Shown here: positions 61,097 through 64,000 of the stretch, one piece after another
How positions within the stretch are numbered: the first letter of the stretch is position 1
Layout of the letters: each line of letters starts with the position of its first letter
Source: CAZEGI01 sp964512105
GTDB lineage: Archaea; Altiarchaeota; Altiarchaeia; IMC4; CAZEGI01
NCBI GenBank assembly: GCA_964512105.1
Contig: CAZEGI010000002.1
Span: forward strand, 62,001-126,000
Length of the DNA: 64,000 bases
Reading direction: 5' to 3'
The notes under the pieces: model-generated
Seen by the model: only the letters and a program-made list of their open reading frames with translations
Database searches by the model: none
What the model was told of the DNA's origin: nothing
Translations under genes and position numbers: made by a program

Positions 61097-62006
61097 ACAG
61101 GACGAGTTGAGAAAAAAGGCAAGAGGGCTCTTGGAGAGCAAAAAGGTCGAGCAGATTATCGGTTATGCCAAGGGCTCAAACTCCACGAGAACGACGCCGA
61201 AATTCGTCAGCGACAAAAACAAAACCGAAGAACTTGTGTGGAATTCGTTCTGTACGAATAATCTCACATCGTACCTCAAGGGCATCAAGAATAAAACTGC
61301 AATCGTCGTGAAAGGTTGTGATTCACGTGCATTGGTCGAGATGCTCAAGGCAAAACAGGTGGAAAGGGAAAATCTGTGCATAATCGGCGTCTGTTGTGAC
61401 GGCATCGTTGATTCAGGGAAATTATTCCAAAAAATAAAATTTGATCCAAACAGGGACGAGGTCAAAGAAGATATTGAAAATTTGTTCATTCATAAAAACA
61501 AAATTTCAAAAAAAGACGTTTTGTTGGATAAGTGTTTGTTCTGCGAATACAAAATTCCGGTAATCTTTGATACTCTCATTGGAAAAGAAACAAAAGAAAG
61601 AATAAAGGACGAATTTCTGGACGTAAAAGAAATCGAAAAAATGTCTGCAGAGGGCAAGAAAAAATTCTGGAAAGGACAGTTTGAAAAATGTATCGGTTGT
61701 TTCGCCTGCAGGAACGTCTGCCCGATATGCTACTGCGAGAAATGCGTTTTGGAATCTCGGGATCCGGAACTGGTTTCCAGCGACGAGAATGACAGGTGGC
61801 TGTTCCATTTAGTGCGGGCGTATCATACGACCGGGAGGTGCGTAGATTGCGGGGAATGCGAGCGTGTTTGCCCGGTTAGAATACCCCTGAGAAAACTCTA
61901 TAGGAAGTTGCAGAAAGACGTAAAAGAAGTGTTCGGATATTCGGCCGGCGTTGACCCTGAAGAGAAAAACGTGCTGATGGATTTCAAAATAGACGAGGAA
62001 CCATGA
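61089..62006 (+). CDS. flxC: FlxC-like iron-sulfur protein (FdhB/FrhB-related)
   Basis: A 305-residue protein with an FdhB-like N-terminal half (VVKGCDSRALVEML, IIGVCCDGIV, KCLFCEYK) and two [4Fe-4S] motifs (CIGCFACRNVCP with CYCEKC, and CVDCGECERVCP). In bacterial FlxABCD-HdrABC complexes, proteins of this type relay electrons from the flavin subunit to MvhD. An alternative reading is an F420-dependent FdhB homologue; the adjacent NAD(P)-binding FlxA favours the former. Confidence 0.78.
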   Translation: MDKQDELRKKARGLLESKKVEQIIGYAKGSNSTRTTPKFVSDKNKTEELVWNSFCTNNLTSYLKGIKNKTAIVVKGCDSRALVEMLKAKQVERENLCIIGVCCDGIVDSGKLFQKIKFDPNRDEVKEDIENLFIHKNKISKKDVLLDKCLFCEYKIPVIFDTLIGKETKERIKDEFLDVKEIEKMSAEGKKKFWKGQFEKCIGCFACRNVCPICYCEKCVLESRDPELVSSDENDRWLFHLVRAYHTTGRCVDCGECERVCPVRIPLRKLYRKLQKDVKEVFGYSAGVDPEEKNVLMDFKIDEEP

Positions 62007-63019
62007 TGTACACTATTGACAAAAAACACTTCAAAAAATTTGTTGAGAACCTTATGAATAGTTACGCGGTAATGGGCCCAGTGAAAAATGTTTCGTTCTC
62101 ATCATTTGAAAAAATTAGTTCTGCACAGGATATTGACCTTGATTTTTGTAATACCCCGATTCTAATAAAAGATTTGTTCCTTCCAAGAAACGAGGTAATT
62201 TTCAAATTCAAGGAAAAAAACAAACTTTTGGAATTCGAAATTCCGGCTGAAAAAGAAAAAAGACTCCTACTTGGTGTAAGACCATGCGATATGCAGGCGT
62301 TATTGTTGCTGGACAAGGTATACTCTGAAAACCCCGAGGATGAATATTTTTTGACTAAACGAAAAAATACAATAATTGTTGGAATGGCGTGTCTTAATCC
62401 AGACCCCTACTGCTTCTGCACCTCTTTTGGAATCGGGCCATCAACAAGCACAGGGTTTGATTTGTTCCTGACGGACATCGGTGACAAATACTTTGTCGAA
62501 GTTTTGACAGACAAAGGAAAGGAAATTTTGAATTTCGGGCTATTCAAAAAATCCACAAAAGACGACGAGAAACTGAAATTGGAAATTTCAGAAAAACTAA
62601 AGAACAAAATAACAAAAACCGCAAATACGAAAGACATTGAAAAGAAGCTTGAAAAAATGTTTAATGACCCTTATTGGAGCGAATTGTCACAAAAATGTGT
62701 TTCATGTTCGTTGTGTTCATTCCTATGTCCAACATGCTATTGTTTCGACGTTGTTGATGAATCATCGCTTTTCGGAAATTATGGTGAAAGAATAAGGTGC
62801 TGGGATTCGTGCCAGAGAAAGGAATTCCAGAGAATGGCGCTAGACCACAATCCAAGAGCGGAAAAAACCAACCGAGTGAAGCAGAGGTTCTATCACAAGT
62901 TCGACTATTTTGCGAAGAAGTACGGAGTGTTGGCGTGTACCGGGTGCGGCAGGTGTTTGAGGCATTGCCCCGTGGATTTAAGCATTCCTGACGTGATAAA
63001 CGAGGTGCAGAAAAAATGA
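62003..63019 (+). CDS. flxB: FlxB-like iron-sulfur protein (AsrA/HydB-related)
   Basis: A 338-residue protein of the 4Fe-4S dicluster type seen in anaerobic sulfite reductase A and sulfhydrogenase beta. It has LLGVRPCDMQALLLLD, GMACLNPDPYCFCTSFG, CVSCSLCSFLCPTCYCFDV and CTGCGRCLRHCPVDL. The N-terminal half may bind flavin or a cluster. It is A-rich compared with hdrA but shares ATGA overlaps with both neighbours, so it is an integral part of the operon. Confidence 0.8.
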   Translation: MMYTIDKKHFKKFVENLMNSYAVMGPVKNVSFSSFEKISSAQDIDLDFCNTPILIKDLFLPRNEVIFKFKEKNKLLEFEIPAEKEKRLLLGVRPCDMQALLLLDKVYSENPEDEYFLTKRKNTIIVGMACLNPDPYCFCTSFGIGPSTSTGFDLFLTDIGDKYFVEVLTDKGKEILNFGLFKKSTKDDEKLKLEISEKLKNKITKTANTKDIEKKLEKMFNDPYWSELSQKCVSCSLCSFLCPTCYCFDVVDESSLFGNYGERIRCWDSCQRKEFQRMALDHNPRAEKTNRVKQRFYHKFDYFAKKYGVLACTGCGRCLRHCPVDLSIPDVINEVQKK

Positions 63020-63831
63020 AAAACCCGTACGTTCCGCAACCTGCGACCATAAAGGAAGTGAAAAAAGAAACGTCAGATGTCGTAACGTTGAAATTCAGTT
63101 TGGATAGCGGAAACTTAAATTACAAACCAGGCCAATTTCTAGAGGTCTCGGTTTTTGGAGTTGGCGAAGCTCCGATATCCATTGCATCCACACCGAACCA
63201 AAAGGAAATGGAATTAAGCGTGAAAAAGGTCGGTTCCGTAACTTCCGAGCTTCATAAACTTTCAGTCGGCGACAAAATCTGGATTCGCGGGCCTTATGGA
63301 AATGGTTTTCCCATAGAGAAACTGAGGGGGAAGGACGTGATTTTTGTTGGCGGAGGTATCGGTTTGCCACCGTTGCGCTCGCTGATAAATTACATGCTCA
63401 ACAACCGCAAGGATTTTGGTAAGCTTTATATCCTCTATGGTGCAAGAACTCCTGCGGATCTTGTATTCAGGGACGAACTTGAGGTGTGGAGAACCGGAAA
63501 GAATGTCGAAGTACATCTAACGGTGGACAAAGCAGTTGAGGGTTGGACGGGACACGTGGGTGTAGTGCCTAACCTACTCAAAAAAATCAAACCAGACATA
63601 AAGAAAACATATGCTGTAATATGCGGCCCGGAGATAATGATAAAATTCACTGTTAAGGCACTGCTCGAGATGGGGTTTCCAGAAAATCAAATCATTTTTA
63701 CGTTGGAGCGTATGATGAAGTGCGGAATCGGAAAGTGCGGGCGCTGCAACATCGGAAGCAAATACGTCTGCATTGATGGACCGGTTTTTTCGTATGATGA
63801 GATAAAAAAAGAGCAGGAGTTTAGGCTTTGA
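63016..63831 (+). CDS. flxA: FlxA-like FAD/NAD(P)-binding subunit (AsrB/HydG-related)
   Basis: The 271-residue ferredoxin-NADP-reductase-type module contains the FAD motif RGPYGNGFP (91-99), the pyridine-nucleotide loop GGGIGLPPLRSL (from 112), GARTPADLVFRDEL, CGPEIM and the [2Fe-2S] ligands KCGIGKCGRCNIG...VC. It should be the entry point for NAD(P)H. Same superfamily as PyrK at 16627, but clustered with Hdr and lacking a PyrD partner nearby. Last gene of the operon; its end overlaps the fumarase gene by 11 bases, convergent. Confidence 0.85.
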   Translation: MKNPYVPQPATIKEVKKETSDVVTLKFSLDSGNLNYKPGQFLEVSVFGVGEAPISIASTPNQKEMELSVKKVGSVTSELHKLSVGDKIWIRGPYGNGFPIEKLRGKDVIFVGGGIGLPPLRSLINYMLNNRKDFGKLYILYGARTPADLVFRDELEVWRTGKNVEVHLTVDKAVEGWTGHVGVVPNLLKKIKPDIKKTYAVICGPEIMIKFTVKALLEMGFPENQIIFTLERMMKCGIGKCGRCNIGSKYVCIDGPVFSYDEIKKEQEFRL

Positions 63832-64000
63832 TTTTGTCGTAAAGGTTATTCCCATACATATCTATCGCCACGAGCAGCGGTCCGAATTCTTCAACTTCTA
63901 ACTCCCAGACCGCCTCCGGAATTCCGAACTCCAGCCAGTGAACCGCTTTGACTTTTTTTATGTTCTCCGCTGCAAGTGCAGCGCACCCGCCGGTAAAAGC
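63821..64000 (-). CDS. fumB: Fumarate hydratase class I, beta subunit (C-terminal part)
   Basis: The last 59 codons of a minus-strand gene that enters from the right edge. AFTGGCAALAAENIKKV, HWLEFGIPEAVWELEV and FGPLLVAIDMYGNNLYD are the typical ending of the class I fumarase/tartrate dehydratase beta subunit. Stop TAA at 63821-63823. It is partial only because of the window edge. It would interconvert fumarate (made by argH) and malate. Confidence 0.9.
   Translation of the reverse strand, partial: AFTGGCAALAAENIKKVKAVHWLEFGIPEAVWELEVEEFGPLLVAIDMYGNNLYDKIKA

Noticed and set aside
63016..63831. FlxA as a second PyrK
   Set aside because: The motifs are shared by the whole reductase superfamily, but it is embedded in the Hdr operon by 4-nt overlaps, and pyrDK is already complete elsewhere.
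1..64000. tRNA, rRNA, CRISPR arrays, IS elements or attachment sites
   Set aside because: By eye no T-loop GGTTCRA with matching acceptor arms, no regularly spaced repeats, and no transposase or integrase were found. A covariance search for tRNAs was not possible.

Overview
This window is a gene-dense stretch of an archaeal chromosome. Archaeal hallmarks on almost every kilobase include both subunits of the D-family DNA polymerase, the RFC small subunit, Alba, ribosomal protein L21e with RNA polymerase subunit F, the aCPSF1 ribonuclease, a 20S proteasome beta subunit, a PAC2 proteasome chaperone, EndoQ and AMP phosphorylase. Many genes have a TATA-like box about 25 nt upstream of the start codon, which fits leaderless archaeal mRNAs. 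PolD together with Alba and aCPSF1 points to the Euryarchaeota/DPANN side of the archaeal tree; the sequence alone does not let me name a lineage. No rRNA, tRNA, CRISPR array, prophage or insertion sequence was recognised, and no gene-free stretch exceeds 300 bases.

Layout. 1-7885: information processing (rfcS, ileS, L21e-rpoF-DUF655, ferredoxin, Alba, a NusA-like KH protein) and a cation exchanger. 7887-14588: a leftward operon of PolD small and large subunits followed by a glycosyltransferase and a radical SAM protein. 14667-27813: biosynthesis, with serA, a split pyrimidine set (pyrDKCE, pyrF, pyrBI), argH and argG, interrupted by a PHP-like protein, a putative zinc metalloprotein and a RelE toxin module. 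27796-41588: DJ-1-like lipoprotein, a repeat-containing surface protein, aCPSF1, proteasome beta, two tandem paralogous membrane proteins, EndoQ, a PAC2 chaperone, two sugar-nucleotide genes, and phosphate transport (pit plus its DUF47 partner). 41615-53722: DNA repair (Nth, Ogg2, LigD-type phosphoesterase, an MGMT-EndoV fusion), VapBC, SufCB, AMP phosphorylase, TruD and several orphans. 53765-57344: radical SAM-trpS-aroA. 57393-63831: a seven-gene operon hdrCBA-mvhD-flxCBA, which reads as a complete NAD(P)H-linked, flavin-based electron-bifurcating heterodisulfide reductase. The window ends in the fumarase beta subunit.

Most notable observations. (1) A roughly 110-120 nt structured leader occurs twice, directly abutting the start codons of ileS and of L21e, with near-identical sequence blocks and stems that pair across the start-codon region. 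(2) The FlxABCD-HdrABC-type operon is complete. (3) A sugar-nucleotide transferase carries an N-terminal ribbon-helix-helix domain, and AGGTA-type half-sites lie in the adjacent promoter. (4) Two paralogous membrane proteins share a 23-nt promoter-proximal block conserved far better than their coding regions. (5) A RelE toxin is preceded by two tandem related antitoxins, one of only 51 residues, behind a perfect palindrome. (6) The 100-N gap in pyrK is probably an artefact: the contig ends overlap by 16 identical bases, and joining them restores one intact reading frame.
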